Part shown: positions 26,187-34,225 of the stretch, piece after piece
Layout of the letters: each line of letters begins with the position of its first letter
Numbering within the stretch: position 1 is the first letter of the stretch
Assembly: GCA_964425005.1 (NCBI GenBank)
Contig: CAYRKT010000002.1
Location: forward strand, 1 to 58,766
Direction of reading: 5' to 3'
Length of the DNA stretch: 58,766 nt
Source: CAYRKT01 sp964425005
Lineage (GTDB): Bacteria; Synergistota; Synergistia; CAYRKT01
The notes under the pieces: model-generated
What the model saw: only the letters and a program-made list of their open reading frames with translations
Databases searched by the model: none
What the model was told of the DNA's origin: nothing
Made by a program: the position numbers and the translations under genes

Positions 26187-27203
26187 CTAAACGAGGATCA
26201 TGGCGTCCCCAAAGCTGAGGAAGCGATATCGACAGGAGATGGCCTCCGCGTAGGCCCGCATCACCAGCTCGTAGCCGCCGAAGGCGCAGACCAGCATCAG
26301 AAGGGTCGAGCGGGGCATGTGGAAGTTGGTTATCATGGCGTCCACCACCTTGAACTCGAACCCAGGGTAGATGAAGAGATCCGTCTCCCTCCACCTCTCC
26401 TCGAAGCCAAAGAGGCCGCAGTGCTCCAGGACCCTGACCACGGTGGTACCTACCGCCACCACCCTTCCGCCCTTCGCCTTGACCCCCTCGATGGCTGAGG
26501 CGGTCTCCCCGGGGACGAAGAACCTCTCCCGGTGCATCCTGTGAACCCTTATGTCGGGGGACTCCACCGGCCTGAATGTCCCCGGCCCCACATGGAGGGT
26601 CACGCAACGCACCAGCACGCCCCTCGCCTTGAGCTTATCTAGGAGCTCCTCCGTGAAGTGCAGGCCGGCGGTGGGAGCGGCCACCGAGCCCAACGCGCGA
26701 CCGTACACGGTCTGATACCTGTCAGGCGGTCCCCCGTAATCCTTTATGTAGGGGGGGAGCGGGACCTCCCCTCTCTCCTCTAACAGGGAGAGCACGTCCT
26801 CGCGGGGGAAGCGCACGACCCTCAGCCCGTCAGGCAGCACCTCCTGGACCTCGATCTCGACCTCGTCCAGGTACAGCCTTTCCCCCTTCCTGGCCCTCCT
26901 CCCGGGCCTCACCATCGCCGACCAGAGGCCTGGTCCCACCTCTTCCACCAACAGGACCTCCACCGCTCCTCCGGAGATCCTCCTGGCCCTGAGCCTGGCG
27001 GGGATCACCCTCGAGTCGTTGAGCACCAGGAGATCCCCATCCCGCAGGACCTCGGGAAGGTCGGCGAAGGCCCTGTGGGATATGGACCTCGAAGCCCTGT
27101 CCACCACCATCAGCCTGGAGGCATCCCTCTGGGGCAAAGGGGTCTGGGCCACCAGCTCCGGAGGCAAGGAGTAGTCGTAAGCCTTCAGGTCGAAGAGGTC
27201 CAT
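26187..27203 (-). CDS. queA: S-adenosylmethionine:tRNA ribosyltransferase-isomerase QueA
   Basis: Makes epoxyqueuosine from preQ1-modified tRNA and SAM. The 338-residue product opens MDLFDLKAYDYSLPPELVAQTPLPQRDASRLMV-like, the QueA N-terminus. It has GDLLVLNDSRVIPARL near 58, GSVAAPTAGLHFTEELL near 175, VTLHVGPGTFRPV near 207 and NFHMPRSTLLMLVCAFGG near 295. I chose ATG 27203 with GGAGGGGGG just upstream rather than an in-frame TTG four codons earlier. It lies 21 nt after the SpoIID-like gene. Confidence 0.95.
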   Translation of the reverse strand: MDLFDLKAYDYSLPPELVAQTPLPQRDASRLMVVDRASRSISHRAFADLPEVLRDGDLLVLNDSRVIPARLRARRISGGAVEVLLVEEVGPGLWSAMVRPGRRARKGERLYLDEVEIEVQEVLPDGLRVVRFPREDVLSLLEERGEVPLPPYIKDYGGPPDRYQTVYGRALGSVAAPTAGLHFTEELLDKLKARGVLVRCVTLHVGPGTFRPVESPDIRVHRMHRERFFVPGETASAIEGVKAKGGRVVAVGTTVVRVLEHCGLFGFEERWRETDLFIYPGFEFKVVDAMITNFHMPRSTLLMLVCAFGGYELVMRAYAEAISCRYRFLSFGDAMILV

Positions 27204-27224
27204 ACCCCCCTCCAAGGAGAGCCA

Positions 27225-28574
27225 TCACCTCTTGCCCACCACTGTGCCCGGGAAGTAAAAGCCCAGTATATCCCTGTAGCTTTTGCCCATCTCCGCCAGG
27301 GCCCTGGCGCCCCACTGGCTCATCCCCACCCCGTGCCCCCAGCCGCGCCCCTCGAAGACGAAGGAGCGCCCCCTCTGGGGCGTTTTCCGCTGCGCCCGCT
27401 CGCCCTTCGGCTCCTCGGGGGGAGCCAGATCCCCCTGCAATATGCCGTAGGCCTCGTAGAGCTTCTCCACTATCTCGTCGTAGGAGAGGCCCGCCTCCAT
27501 AAGCTCCCTCACGTTCACCCTGCCCCGAACGGGCCTGGACGAAGGAGGAGAGACCCCAGAAGGTGGCTCCCCGGACCCGGAGGGGGAGCCCACGCCTCTC
27601 ACCTCGAAGGCAGTGCTCTTCAAGACCGAGTAGCCCAGGATCTGCCTGAACCTGGAGGCGGGCATCTCCACCCTCCCCCTGGAGCCGGAGACGGCTACCC
27701 TCACTGCCCTGAAGCCCCACTCGTCTCTCTTGGTCACCTCCACCGAGTGGGGCAGGCCCACGTCGTACCCAGCGCCCGAGAGGGCTTCGCCCACCTCGGC
27801 GGCCGAGATCTCGAGCCTCCAGCTGCTGTGGGGCGAACGAACCCGGTGGTAGAATTCCTCCTTAACCCCTCTCAGATAGGGCACGTCCTCCCCCCAGATG
27901 GACTTCGCCGAGGAGGTATAGCCCCCGCTGTCGGAGTGGTAGAAGACCTTGGCCAAAGCCCCTCCGTAGGTCAGGACCTCGCCCCAGGTGGCCTCCACGG
28001 CCCTGTTGAGCCTCTCGTCCTCCGCAGAGGCCCCCCGATACTCCTGGCAGTGGACCGAGGCGCAGAGGTCGAAACCGTCCTTCCTGTGTCTTCCCAGGTT
28101 CGCCACGGCATAGGTCCTGGCCACCACCGCCTGGGCCTTCAAGACCTCCATCGGCCAGGAGGGGTTAACCTCCATCTTGAGAACCCCCTTGACGTAGTCC
28201 TCCAACGAGACCACGTTCACGAGGACCAGCCCCTTCTCGCCGGCTAACACCTCGAAGTGACCGCGGTAGCTCCTCCCACCGTAGACGATGAGCCCTCCCC
28301 TGGGGGGCATCACCTTGACCGAATCCCCCAAGACCCTACCCCTCACCGACACCCGACCGCCCGCCAGGGAGAGGGAGACCTCCCTCTCGGACAGCACAGC
28401 CCTGCCCTGGTGCAAAACGCTCAGCTTCCCGGAGCTGGCGCTAAGCTCCAGGGACGGGCGCACCGCGATGCCCACCCTGACCTCTCCGGGGGCAGCCTCG
28501 GAGGGCCCAGCCACGAGGAGCAGCGAACAAAGGACCATAGACGAAAGGAAAGAAAAGAGGCGCAACGGGCTCAC
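27225..28574 (-). CDS. SpoIID/LytB-domain protein, exported
   Basis: A 449-residue protein with a signal peptide (about 1-27, ending PSEAAPG). The SpoIID domain shows VVSLEDYVKGVLKMEVNPSWPMEVLKAQAVVARTYA-type sequence near 120-155, YHSDSGGYTSSAKSIWG near 220 and GRGWGHGVGMSQWGARALAEMGKSYRDIL near 405-433. SpoIID enzymes are lytic transglycosylases that cut peptidoglycan lacking stem peptides. In Bacillus they act in sporulation, but relatives occur in non-spore-formers, where the role is unclear. A Pro/Ser-rich linker (about 330-350) separates two parts. The start overlaps the preceding stop by 4 nt (GTGA). Confidence 0.88.
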   Translation of the reverse strand: MSPLRLFSFLSSMVLCSLLLVAGPSEAAPGEVRVGIAVRPSLELSASSGKLSVLHQGRAVLSEREVSLSLAGGRVSVRGRVLGDSVKVMPPRGGLIVYGGRSYRGHFEVLAGEKGLVLVNVVSLEDYVKGVLKMEVNPSWPMEVLKAQAVVARTYAVANLGRHRKDGFDLCASVHCQEYRGASAEDERLNRAVEATWGEVLTYGGALAKVFYHSDSGGYTSSAKSIWGEDVPYLRGVKEEFYHRVRSPHSSWRLEISAAEVGEALSGAGYDVGLPHSVEVTKRDEWGFRAVRVAVSGSRGRVEMPASRFRQILGYSVLKSTAFEVRGVGSPSGSGEPPSGVSPPSSRPVRGRVNVRELMEAGLSYDEIVEKLYEAYGILQGDLAPPEEPKGERAQRKTPQRGRSFVFEGRGWGHGVGMSQWGARALAEMGKSYRDILGFYFPGTVVGKR

Positions 28575-28801
28575 CTCCTGAAGAGGAGGTTCAAGATCAG
28601 CGTCAAGACCAGGCTTAAGACCAGGCTCGTGGCTATGGGGAAGTAGAGAACGAACCCCCTCCTCTCCAGCACCACGTCGCCAGGCAGCCTGCCAAGTCCC
28701 AGGCCGCCAAGGCGCCCCAAGAGCATCAAGGCCAGGCCCACCACTAGCAGAAGAAGCCCTGCAAACGCCAGCAACCTGCCGAGACCCTGAAGATCCGACA
28801 T
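28571..28801 (-). CDS. DUF2905-family small membrane protein
   Basis: A 76-residue protein with two hydrophobic segments (about 10-29 and 52-72) separated by a loop with LGRLPGDVVLERRGFVLYFPI. The G-x-L-P-G-D-[IV] plus F-x-[FY]-P motif is typical of DUF2905. Function is unknown. It lies next to ruvB in many genomes, as here. Confidence 0.85.
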   Translation of the reverse strand: MSDLQGLGRLLAFAGLLLLVVGLALMLLGRLGGLGLGRLPGDVVLERRGFVLYFPIATSLVLSLVLTLILNLLFRR

Positions 28802-28933
28802 CTCATCCCCTGACCCCCATAGGTCAGGCGTTCACCCCCTTCGAGCAGCACCAGATGGGATCTCCGAGCGCACGACCCGACTAACTCGCTCGCCCCACGG
28901 TCCCCAAACGCCCGGCCCCCGTCCCAAAGGGCT

Positions 28934-29896
28934 TCAAGGAGCCACCTGCGGCGAGGACGGGGACAACCCCAGGTGGAGGTAGGCCCTCTCGGTGGCCCTT
29001 CTCCCCCTGGGCGTCCTGTCTATTAGGCCCAGCTCCACCAGGTAGGGCTCGTACACCTCCTCTATGGCGCTCGGGTCCTCCTGGAGGTACGAGGCGAGCG
29101 CCTTGAGCCCCACGGGGCCACCCCCGAACCGGTCTATTATGGCCGAGAGCAGCCGCCTGTCCATTTCGTCCAGTCCCAGGTCGTCCAGGCCCATCATCCG
29201 CATGGAGGCCCTCACTGCCGCCGCGTCCAGCCGCGTCCACCCCTCCACCTGAGCGTAATCCCTTACCCTCCTCACCATCTTCCCGGCTATCCTGGGGACC
29301 CCCCTGGAGCGCCTGGCTATCTCCTCCACAGCCGACTCCTCGAGCTCCATGCCCAGGGATCGGGCCACCCTCCTCACTATCTCCATCATCTCCTCGAGCG
29401 GGTAGAAGCTCAGGTGCTCGACTATGCCGAAACGGGACCTGAGCGGAGGGCTCACCAGGGCCAGCCTCGTGGTGGCCCCAACCAAGGTGAAGGGCTTTAT
29501 CGGGACGCGAACGCTCCTGGCCCCTATCCCCTTGCCGACCAGGACGTCTATCTGGAAGTCCTCCATGGCCACGTAGAGCACCTCCTCCACGGGCTTGGGC
29601 AACCTGTGGATCTCGTCCAGGAAGAGAACGTCCCGCTCCTCCAGGGAGGCCAAGATGGAGGCCACATCCCCCGGCCTGGTCAGGACCGGACCGGAGGTCA
29701 ACCTGATGCCCACGCCCATCTCGTTGGCCAATACGGTGGCCAGCGTGGTCTTACCGAGACCCGGCGGACCGCAGAGCAGGACGTGGTCCAGCGGCTCCCC
29801 CCTCGCCCTGGCGGCCTCCACGTAGACCCTGAGCTTCTCGCAAACCCTCCTCTGCCCCACGAAATCGGAGAAAGCTTTGGGCCTAAGGGAACTCAT
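28934..29896 (-). CDS. ruvB: Holliday junction branch migration ATPase RuvB
   Basis: AAA+ motor of the RuvABC resolvasome. The 320-residue protein shows LRPKAFSDFVGQRRVCEKL near 4 and Walker A LLCGPPGLGKTTLATVLANEM near 40. DVLFLDEIHRLPKPVEEVLY (Walker B) lies near 88, with LVGATTRLALVSPPLRSRFGI (sensor 1 and arginine finger region) near 137. A winged-helix C-terminus has PVGLKALASYLQED. The start overlaps the ruvA stop by 4 nt. The 132 nt downstream (28802-28933) show no gene. Confidence 0.97.
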   Translation of the reverse strand: MSSLRPKAFSDFVGQRRVCEKLRVYVEAARARGEPLDHVLLCGPPGLGKTTLATVLANEMGVGIRLTSGPVLTRPGDVASILASLEERDVLFLDEIHRLPKPVEEVLYVAMEDFQIDVLVGKGIGARSVRVPIKPFTLVGATTRLALVSPPLRSRFGIVEHLSFYPLEEMMEIVRRVARSLGMELEESAVEEIARRSRGVPRIAGKMVRRVRDYAQVEGWTRLDAAAVRASMRMMGLDDLGLDEMDRRLLSAIIDRFGGGPVGLKALASYLQEDPSAIEEVYEPYLVELGLIDRTPRGRRATERAYLHLGLSPSSPQVAP

Positions 29897-30495
29897 GTCT
29901 GCCTAGAAGCAGCCTCCTTCAAAGCAGCCCTTATCAAACCCTCCACGGAGCGAGCCTCGTCTGGGGTGACCTTACCCAGAGCCCCCTCCAGGAGGGAGAT
30001 GGCCTCCTTCCTCTTGAAGCCCAGGGAGATGAGCCCCTCCAGGGCCTCCTCGGGATCAAAGGGAAGCTCGTACGCCTTAAGCCTAACGGGCGCCAGCTTG
30101 GCGAGCTTGTCCTCCAGCTCCACACAGAGCTTGCGAGCGCCCTTCGGGCCAACCCCCGGGACGGAGGAGAGCAAAGACGCGTTCTTCGAGCACAAAGCCT
30201 CGAGCAGCGCCTCGTATCCCAGGTGGGAGAGCAGGGACAACGCCTGTCTCGGCCCGACCCCCTTGACAGAGATGAGCATCCTGAAGAGATCCCTCTCCTC
30301 CCTGGAGGAGAAACCGAACAACCTGAAGCCCTCCTCGCCCACCGACAGGTGAGCGTACAGGGACAGCACATCACCCCTCCTCGCGGCGGAGGAGACCGCG
30401 GAGGGAACCTCCACGCACAGCCCCAAGCCCCCCACCTTCACCACCAGCCTGCCCGGCGCGACCAAAAGGACCTCGCCCTCTACGAGCTCTATCAA
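29893..30495 (-). CDS. ruvA: Holliday junction DNA-binding protein RuvA
   Basis: Tetrameric junction-recognition subunit that loads RuvB. The 200-residue protein starts IELVEGEVLLVAPGRLVVKVGGLG. It contains the helix-hairpin-helix pair (LISVKGVGPRQALSLLS near 73 and LSSVPGVGPKGARKLCVEL near 108). A C-terminal RuvB-binding domain (LISLGFKRKEAISLLEGAL) is present. It overlaps ruvC and ruvB by 4 nt on each side. Confidence 0.96.
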   Translation of the reverse strand: MIELVEGEVLLVAPGRLVVKVGGLGLCVEVPSAVSSAARRGDVLSLYAHLSVGEEGFRLFGFSSREERDLFRMLISVKGVGPRQALSLLSHLGYEALLEALCSKNASLLSSVPGVGPKGARKLCVELEDKLAKLAPVRLKAYELPFDPEEALEGLISLGFKRKEAISLLEGALGKVTPDEARSVEGLIRAALKEAASRQT

Positions 30496-30986
30496 CCGAC
30501 GACCCCCTTGAGCCTGTGGAGGGCAAGCCCACCCACCGCGACGGCCACGGCGTCCAAGGCGTCCGGGCTTCTGGGGAGCCTCTCCTCCCCGAGGCCCAGG
30601 ATGAGGCTCACCCCCCTCCTTACCTCCTCCTTGGACGAGTTGCCGTGGGCGCAGACCGCTGACTTCACCTGCTTAGGGGACAGCTCGACCAGCTCACAGC
30701 CGATCTCGAAGGAGGCGAGCAACACCACGCCCCTCACCTGCCACACCAAGGCTGCGCTGCTCGCGTTGCGACCGTAGAGCAGGCTCTCCACGCACACCAG
30801 GTCCGGGGACCACCTCTCCCCCAGGGAGATCACCAGGGCTCTGGTCCTGGCCAAGAAGGCGGGAAAGGGCTCTCCCTCCCCTCGAAGTAGCCCCACCTCC
30901 AGCAGGGATATGGAGGGTCCGTCCTCCTCGACCACGGCGAAGCCCAGGTTCCTGACCCCAGGGTCCACGCCCAGAGCCCTCTTCAT
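30492..30986 (-). CDS. ruvC: Crossover junction endodeoxyribonuclease RuvC
   Basis: Resolves Holliday junctions by paired nicking. The 164-residue product opens MKRALGVDPGVRNLGFAVVE with the first catalytic Asp (about 8). VCVESLLYGRNASSA carries the catalytic Glu near 67, and PDALDAVAVAVGG near 140 holds the two C-terminal Asp residues. ATG 30986 gives an ATGA overlap with the yebC stop. Length is typical. Confidence 0.96.
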   Translation of the reverse strand: MKRALGVDPGVRNLGFAVVEEDGPSISLLEVGLLRGEGEPFPAFLARTRALVISLGERWSPDLVCVESLLYGRNASSAALVWQVRGVVLLASFEIGCELVELSPKQVKSAVCAHGNSSKEEVRRGVSLILGLGEERLPRSPDALDAVAVAVGGLALHRLKGVVG

Positions 30987-31735
30987 CTGGCCTCCAAGCG
31001 GTTCAAGACCTCCTCGGGCACGTCGAAGTTGGAGTAGACCCTCTGCACGTCGTCGTGCTCCTCGAGGGCATCCAGGAGCCTTATCAACCTCTCGGCCACG
31101 GACTCGTCCACCTGCACCACGTTGGAGGGCTCGTAAGAGATATCCGCCCTCCTGACGCCTATCCCCGCGCTCCTGAAGCGCTCGGAGGCCACGTTCAGAT
31201 CTCTGGGGTCGACGTAGACCGTGAAACCCTCCGACGGATCTCCCTTGACGTCCTCGGCCCCTACCTCCAGGGCGACCTCCATAACCCTGTCCTCGTCTAA
31301 GCCGGGCTCGACCTCGATCACACCCCTGCGCTGGAAGATCCAGGAGACGCAACCTGCCTCCCCCAGGGAACCCCCGTTGCGAGCGAATATCGTCCTTATC
31401 TCCGTGGCCGTCCTGTTCCGGTTGTCCGTCATGGCCTCCACCATGATGGCCACGCCGCCCGGCCCGTAACCCTCGTAGACCACCTCTTCGTAGGAGGCCC
31501 CCTCTATCTCGCCCGTGCCCCTCTTTATGGCCCTCTCCACGTTCTCGCTGGGGAGGTTGAACTCCTTAGCCCTCTCTATCGCCGCCTTCAGCCGAGGGTT
31601 GGTCTCCGGATCGCCCCCGCCCTCCTTGGCCGCAACTATTATGGCCCTGACCAGCTTCTGGAAGATCTTGCCCTTCTTGGCATCCTGAGCGGCCTTGCGG
31701 TACTTTATGTTGGCCCACTTGGAGTGTCCAGCCAA
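30983..31735 (-). CDS. yebC: YebC/PmpR-family transcription/translation factor
   Basis: The 250-residue protein opens MAGHSKWANIKYRKAAQDAK, the invariant YebC start. It continues with RAIKRGTGEIEGASYEEVVYEGYGPGG-type sequence near 75-100 and NRTATEIRTIFARNGGSLGEAGCVSWIF near 107-134. Some members act as transcription regulators and others help ribosomes through proline-rich stretches. I chose TTG 31735 with GGGGGGAT upstream; the longer open frame is not homologous. It leads the yebC-ruvC-ruvA-ruvB unit, a common arrangement. Confidence 0.96.
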   Translation of the reverse strand: MAGHSKWANIKYRKAAQDAKKGKIFQKLVRAIIVAAKEGGGDPETNPRLKAAIERAKEFNLPSENVERAIKRGTGEIEGASYEEVVYEGYGPGGVAIMVEAMTDNRNRTATEIRTIFARNGGSLGEAGCVSWIFQRRGVIEVEPGLDEDRVMEVALEVGAEDVKGDPSEGFTVYVDPRDLNVASERFRSAGIGVRRADISYEPSNVVQVDESVAERLIRLLDALEEHDDVQRVYSNFDVPEEVLNRLEAR

Positions 31736-31779
31736 AGAGATCCCCCCTCTTAAAGAGACGACAAAGGTCGAAAAGGGGC

Positions 31780-31808
31780 TTACCCCTTCAGGACCCAATA
31801 AGTATAAT
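31780..31808 (+). promoter_or_regulatory. Candidate promoter of fluC
   Basis: Plus-strand TTACCC (31780-31785) and TATAAT (31803-31808) are 17 bp apart. The -10 is perfect and the -35 weak. Transcription would begin near 31815, about 30 nt before the TTG start of fluC. An inverted repeat, AAGGGG/CCCCTT, overlaps the -35 (31773-31788). The minus strand has TATACT over the same -10, so divergent transcription of yebC may share this site. Confidence 0.5.
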
Positions 31809-31843
31809 AGAAAACCCATGGCGGAAAAAGGAGGGCGCCGTCG

Positions 31844-32224
31844 TTGGCCAAAAAGCTCGTGTTGTTGTTCCTGGCCGGAGGCCTTGGCTCTTTGGTCCGC
31901 TACGGGGTCTCGAGCGCCTTCCAGAGGCTCGAGGGCTTGGACTTCCCGATGGGCTCGCTGGTGGTAAACCTGCTGGGGTGTTTCCTGGCCGGTTTCCTGT
32001 GGAGCTACTTCGAGAGGGTGTACGTCCCATCCCACCTAAGGACCATGTGGATGGTGGGCTTTTTGGGGGCGATGACCACCTTCTCCACCCTGATGCTCGA
32101 GACCGCCAACATGCTCCGCACCTCGGAGGAGGCGGCGGCCATCCTGAACCTCGTGCTGCACAACGGGCTCGGCCTGCTATCGATCTGGGGCGGCATAGCG
32201 TTGGCCAAGGCCCTCCTGGCCTGA
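31844..32224 (+). CDS. fluC: Fluoride ion channel FluC/CrcB
   Basis: Dual-topology fluoride exporter channel. The 126-residue protein has four TM segments. It shows the family motifs GGLGSLVRYGVS (about 12-23), NLLGCFLAGFLW (about 42-53) and MVGFLGAMTTFSTLMLE (about 70-86). The TTFS stretch lines the fluoride path. The TTG start follows AAAGGAGG. It pairs with the following DUF190 gene. Confidence 0.93.
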   Translation: MAKKLVLLFLAGGLGSLVRYGVSSAFQRLEGLDFPMGSLVVNLLGCFLAGFLWSYFERVYVPSHLRTMWMVGFLGAMTTFSTLMLETANMLRTSEEAAAILNLVLHNGLGLLSIWGGIALAKALLA

Positions 32225-32241
32225 GGCGGGGGTGGTGTCTC

Positions 32242-32592
32242 TTGAAGATAGAGGGCGAGGCCATGCTGGTCAGGATATTCGTGGGAGAGGACGACCAGAA
32301 GAACGGCAGGCCTCTGTTCGAGGTGATAGTGGAGGAGGCCAGAAGGCGCAACATGGCTGGGGCCACGGTGATAAGGGGCATCATGGGGTTTGGGGCGGAC
32401 AGCAGGCTCCACTCGACCAAGATACTTCAGCTCTCGGAGGACCTGCCGATGGTCGTGGAGATAGTCGACAAGGAGGAGCGCATAAGGGACTTCCTCCCTT
32501 TCCTGGACGAGGTGGTGGAGGAAGGACTCGTCACCCTGGAGAAGGTCCACGTGGTGGCCTACAGGCACAAGGAGAGCAAGAAGCCCCTCTGA
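32242..32592 (+). CDS. DUF190-family protein
   Basis: The 116-residue product MKIEGEAMLVRIFVGEDDQ... has the PII-like alpha/beta fold pattern of DUF190. Motifs are RIFVGEDD, PLFEVIVEEARRRNMAGATVIRGIMGFG and VVEIVDKEERI. Genes of this family often neighbour fluC, as here, and a link to fluoride or ion handling is suspected but not proven. I chose TTG 32242, 17 nt after the fluC stop, because the residues from MKIEGE onward match the family. Confidence 0.85.
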   Translation: MKIEGEAMLVRIFVGEDDQKNGRPLFEVIVEEARRRNMAGATVIRGIMGFGADSRLHSTKILQLSEDLPMVVEIVDKEERIRDFLPFLDEVVEEGLVTLEKVHVVAYRHKESKKPL

Positions 32593-32647
32593 CGAAGGCC
32601 TAACCGAAGCGCACAGGCGAGAGAACGCCCGGCCCGGAACAAAAAAT

Positions 32648-32723
32648 TGGCTCCCCGGGCAGGACTCGAACCTGCAACCTAGTGGTTAACAGCCACCCGC
32701 TCTGCCGGTTGAGCTACCGGGGA
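32648..32723 (-). tRNA. tRNA-Asn (GTT)
   Basis: Minus-strand cloverleaf starting TCCCCGGTAGCTCAACCGG, with anticodon loop CTGTTAA (anticodon GTT), GGTTCGAGTCC T-arm and encoded CCA end. It is the last tRNA of the six-gene operon. A run of six T follows on the minus strand (32641-32646). Confidence 0.97.
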
Positions 32724-32762
32724 ACCAGCGACGCCCAACTCGTCAACAACGCTTTTATCGTG

Positions 32763-32838
32763 TGGAGGCGGCACCCGGAATCGAACCGGGGAATAAGGGA
32801 TTTGCAGTCCCCTGCCTTACCACTTGGCTATGCCGCCT
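32763..32838 (-). tRNA. tRNA-Cys (GCA)
   Basis: Minus-strand cloverleaf starting AGGCGGCATAGCCAAGTGG, anticodon loop CTGCAAA (GCA), GGTTCGATTCC T-arm, discriminator T and encoded CCA. U73 is the cysteine identity base, which supports the call. Confidence 0.97.
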
Positions 32839-32852
32839 AACCTCCAAAAGAA

Positions 32853-32928
32853 TGGAGCGGAAGACGGGATTTGAACCCGCGGCCCCCACCTTGGCAAGGT
32901 GGTGCTCTACCCCTGAGCTACTTCCGCT
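32853..32928 (-). tRNA. tRNA-Gly (GCC)
   Basis: Minus-strand cloverleaf starting AGCGGAAGTAGCTCAGGGG, anticodon loop TTGCCAA (GCC), GGTTCAAATCC T-arm and encoded CCA end. Third from the 3' end of the operon. Confidence 0.97.
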
Positions 32929-32945
32929 CACCCCTAGAACCTTTA

Positions 32946-33021
<76 letters not shown>

Positions 33022-33035
33022 TTACCCTCTTTTTA

Positions 33036-33114
33036 TGGCGGGGCTGACGGGACTTGAACCCGCGGCCTCTGACGTGACAGGCCAGCGCTCTGACCGTGCT
33101 GAGCTACAGCCCCG
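33036..33114 (-). tRNA. tRNA-Asp (GTC)
   Basis: Minus-strand cloverleaf starting CGGGGCTGTAGCTCAGCACG, anticodon loop CTGTCAC (GTC), GGTTCAAGTCC T-arm and encoded CCA. The D-loop is slightly long, giving 79 nt. Confidence 0.95.
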
Positions 33115-33126
33115 CGATCTCTGCGT

Positions 33127-33201
33127 TGGTGGGCAGAACAGGACTCGAACCTGTGACCCCCTGCTTGTAAGGCAGGTGCTCTCCCTCTGAGCTATCCGCC
33201 C
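33127..33201 (-). tRNA. tRNA-Val (TAC)
   Basis: Minus-strand cloverleaf starting GGGCGGATAGCTCAGAGG, anticodon loop CTTACAA (TAC), GGTTCGAGTCC T-arm and encoded CCA. The acceptor stem GGGCGGA/TCTGCCC fixes the 5' end at 33201. First tRNA of the operon, about 12 nt after the predicted transcription start. Confidence 0.97.
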
Positions 33202-33220
33202 CACCTCGACGACGCTATAA

Positions 33221-33249
33221 AGTATAATTGCCGCCCCCCCTCCTGTCAA
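33221..33249 (-). promoter_or_regulatory. Promoter of the six-tRNA operon
   Basis: Minus-strand TTGACA (33244-33249, perfect -35) and TATACT (33221-33226) are 17 bp apart, and transcription would start near 33214. It is one of the strongest promoter matches in the window. Just upstream, an inverted repeat CGCGAG/CTCGCG (33253-33269) lies 11 nt beyond the panE stop and may terminate the pan transcript. Confidence 0.85.
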
Positions 33250-33280
33250 TAACGCGAGGCCAGCTCGCGGGAACGAGATC

Positions 33281-34225
33281 TCACCTCAGGTCAAGGCAGA
33301 TCCTCCCGTACCCCTTCTCCACGAACCTGATGAGCTCGACGACGGCGGCGTTGACGGGGGTGGGAACGCCCACCCTGGATCCCCTTTCGACCACCTGACC
33401 GTTTATGGCGCCTATCTCCGTCCTCCTGCCGAAGAGGACGTCCTGGAGCATGGAGGACCTGTTCTTGCCCGTCCTCCTGGCCACCTCCAGCACCTCCTCG
33501 AACGCCCTCTCCTCGTCGAAGTGGTAGCCCTCCGCCCTGGCCACGGCCACAGCCTCGGCCACGAGGCTCCTGGCCACGGCCCTCAGGTGCTCCTCCGAGG
33601 CCACCATGCCGTTCTCCACCGCCAGAAGGGCGGTCAGGGGGTTTATGGCGGCGTTGACGAAGAGCTTCTCCCACAGGAGAACCCTTGGATCCTCCACCAC
33701 CTCCGGCTCGAGGCCCGCCTCCCTCATCAGGTCCTCCACCCATCCGAGGGACGAGGGGCTCAGGCCCTTGCTCCACGGCCCGAAGCGGGTCCTCCCCCTT
33801 CCGGCCAACCTCACCCTCCCCGGCCCCAGGTAAGTGGCGCCGAAGGTGGTGGTGCCGCATATAACCCGCTCGTCCCCCACGACCGAGGCGACGATCTCCG
33901 CGTTCCCCATGCCGTTTTGAAGGCTCATCGCGAAGCCCCCCTCGCCCAGGAGATCCCTCAGGAGAGGAGCCACCTCGGCGGTGGAGTAGGACTTGACGAA
34001 GACCAGGACCAGGTCGAAGGTGCCCAGGCCGAAGGGTTCCGAGGCGGCGGAGACCTCGAAAACCTCCGCTCCCCCCTCGGGGAGCTCCAGCGCGAGGCCG
34101 TCCCTTCGGATGGCCTCCACGTGCTCCCTGTTCACGTCCAGCAGGACCACGTCCGCTACCCTCGAGAGCAGCGCCCCGTAGACGCTGCCCATCGCGCCCG
34201 CCCCAACCACGGCCACCCTTTTCAT
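33281..34225 (-). CDS. panE: 2-dehydropantoate 2-reductase (ketopantoate reductase)
   Basis: NADPH-dependent reduction of ketopantoate to pantoate for coenzyme A synthesis. The 314-residue protein opens KRVAVVGAGAMGSVYGALLS (Rossmann GxGxxG). It has LVLVFVKSYSTAEV near 71 (catalytic-region Lys), SLQNGMGNAEI near 101 and LWEKLFVNAAINPLTALLAVENG near 172 (second catalytic Lys and Asn). It overlaps the panB stop by 4 nt, so the two pantoate steps are coupled. Confidence 0.93.
   Translation of the reverse strand: MKRVAVVGAGAMGSVYGALLSRVADVVLLDVNREHVEAIRRDGLALELPEGGAEVFEVSAASEPFGLGTFDLVLVFVKSYSTAEVAPLLRDLLGEGGFAMSLQNGMGNAEIVASVVGDERVICGTTTFGATYLGPGRVRLAGRGRTRFGPWSKGLSPSSLGWVEDLMREAGLEPEVVEDPRVLLWEKLFVNAAINPLTALLAVENGMVASEEHLRAVARSLVAEAVAVARAEGYHFDEERAFEEVLEVARRTGKNRSSMLQDVLFGRRTEIGAINGQVVERGSRVGVPTPVNAAVVELIRFVEKGYGRICLDLR

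Noticed and set aside
31736..31843. Possible fluoride riboswitch upstream of fluC
   Set aside because: The crcB-motif consensus sequences are not present; only a promoter and a short AAGGGG/CCCCTT inverted repeat are seen.
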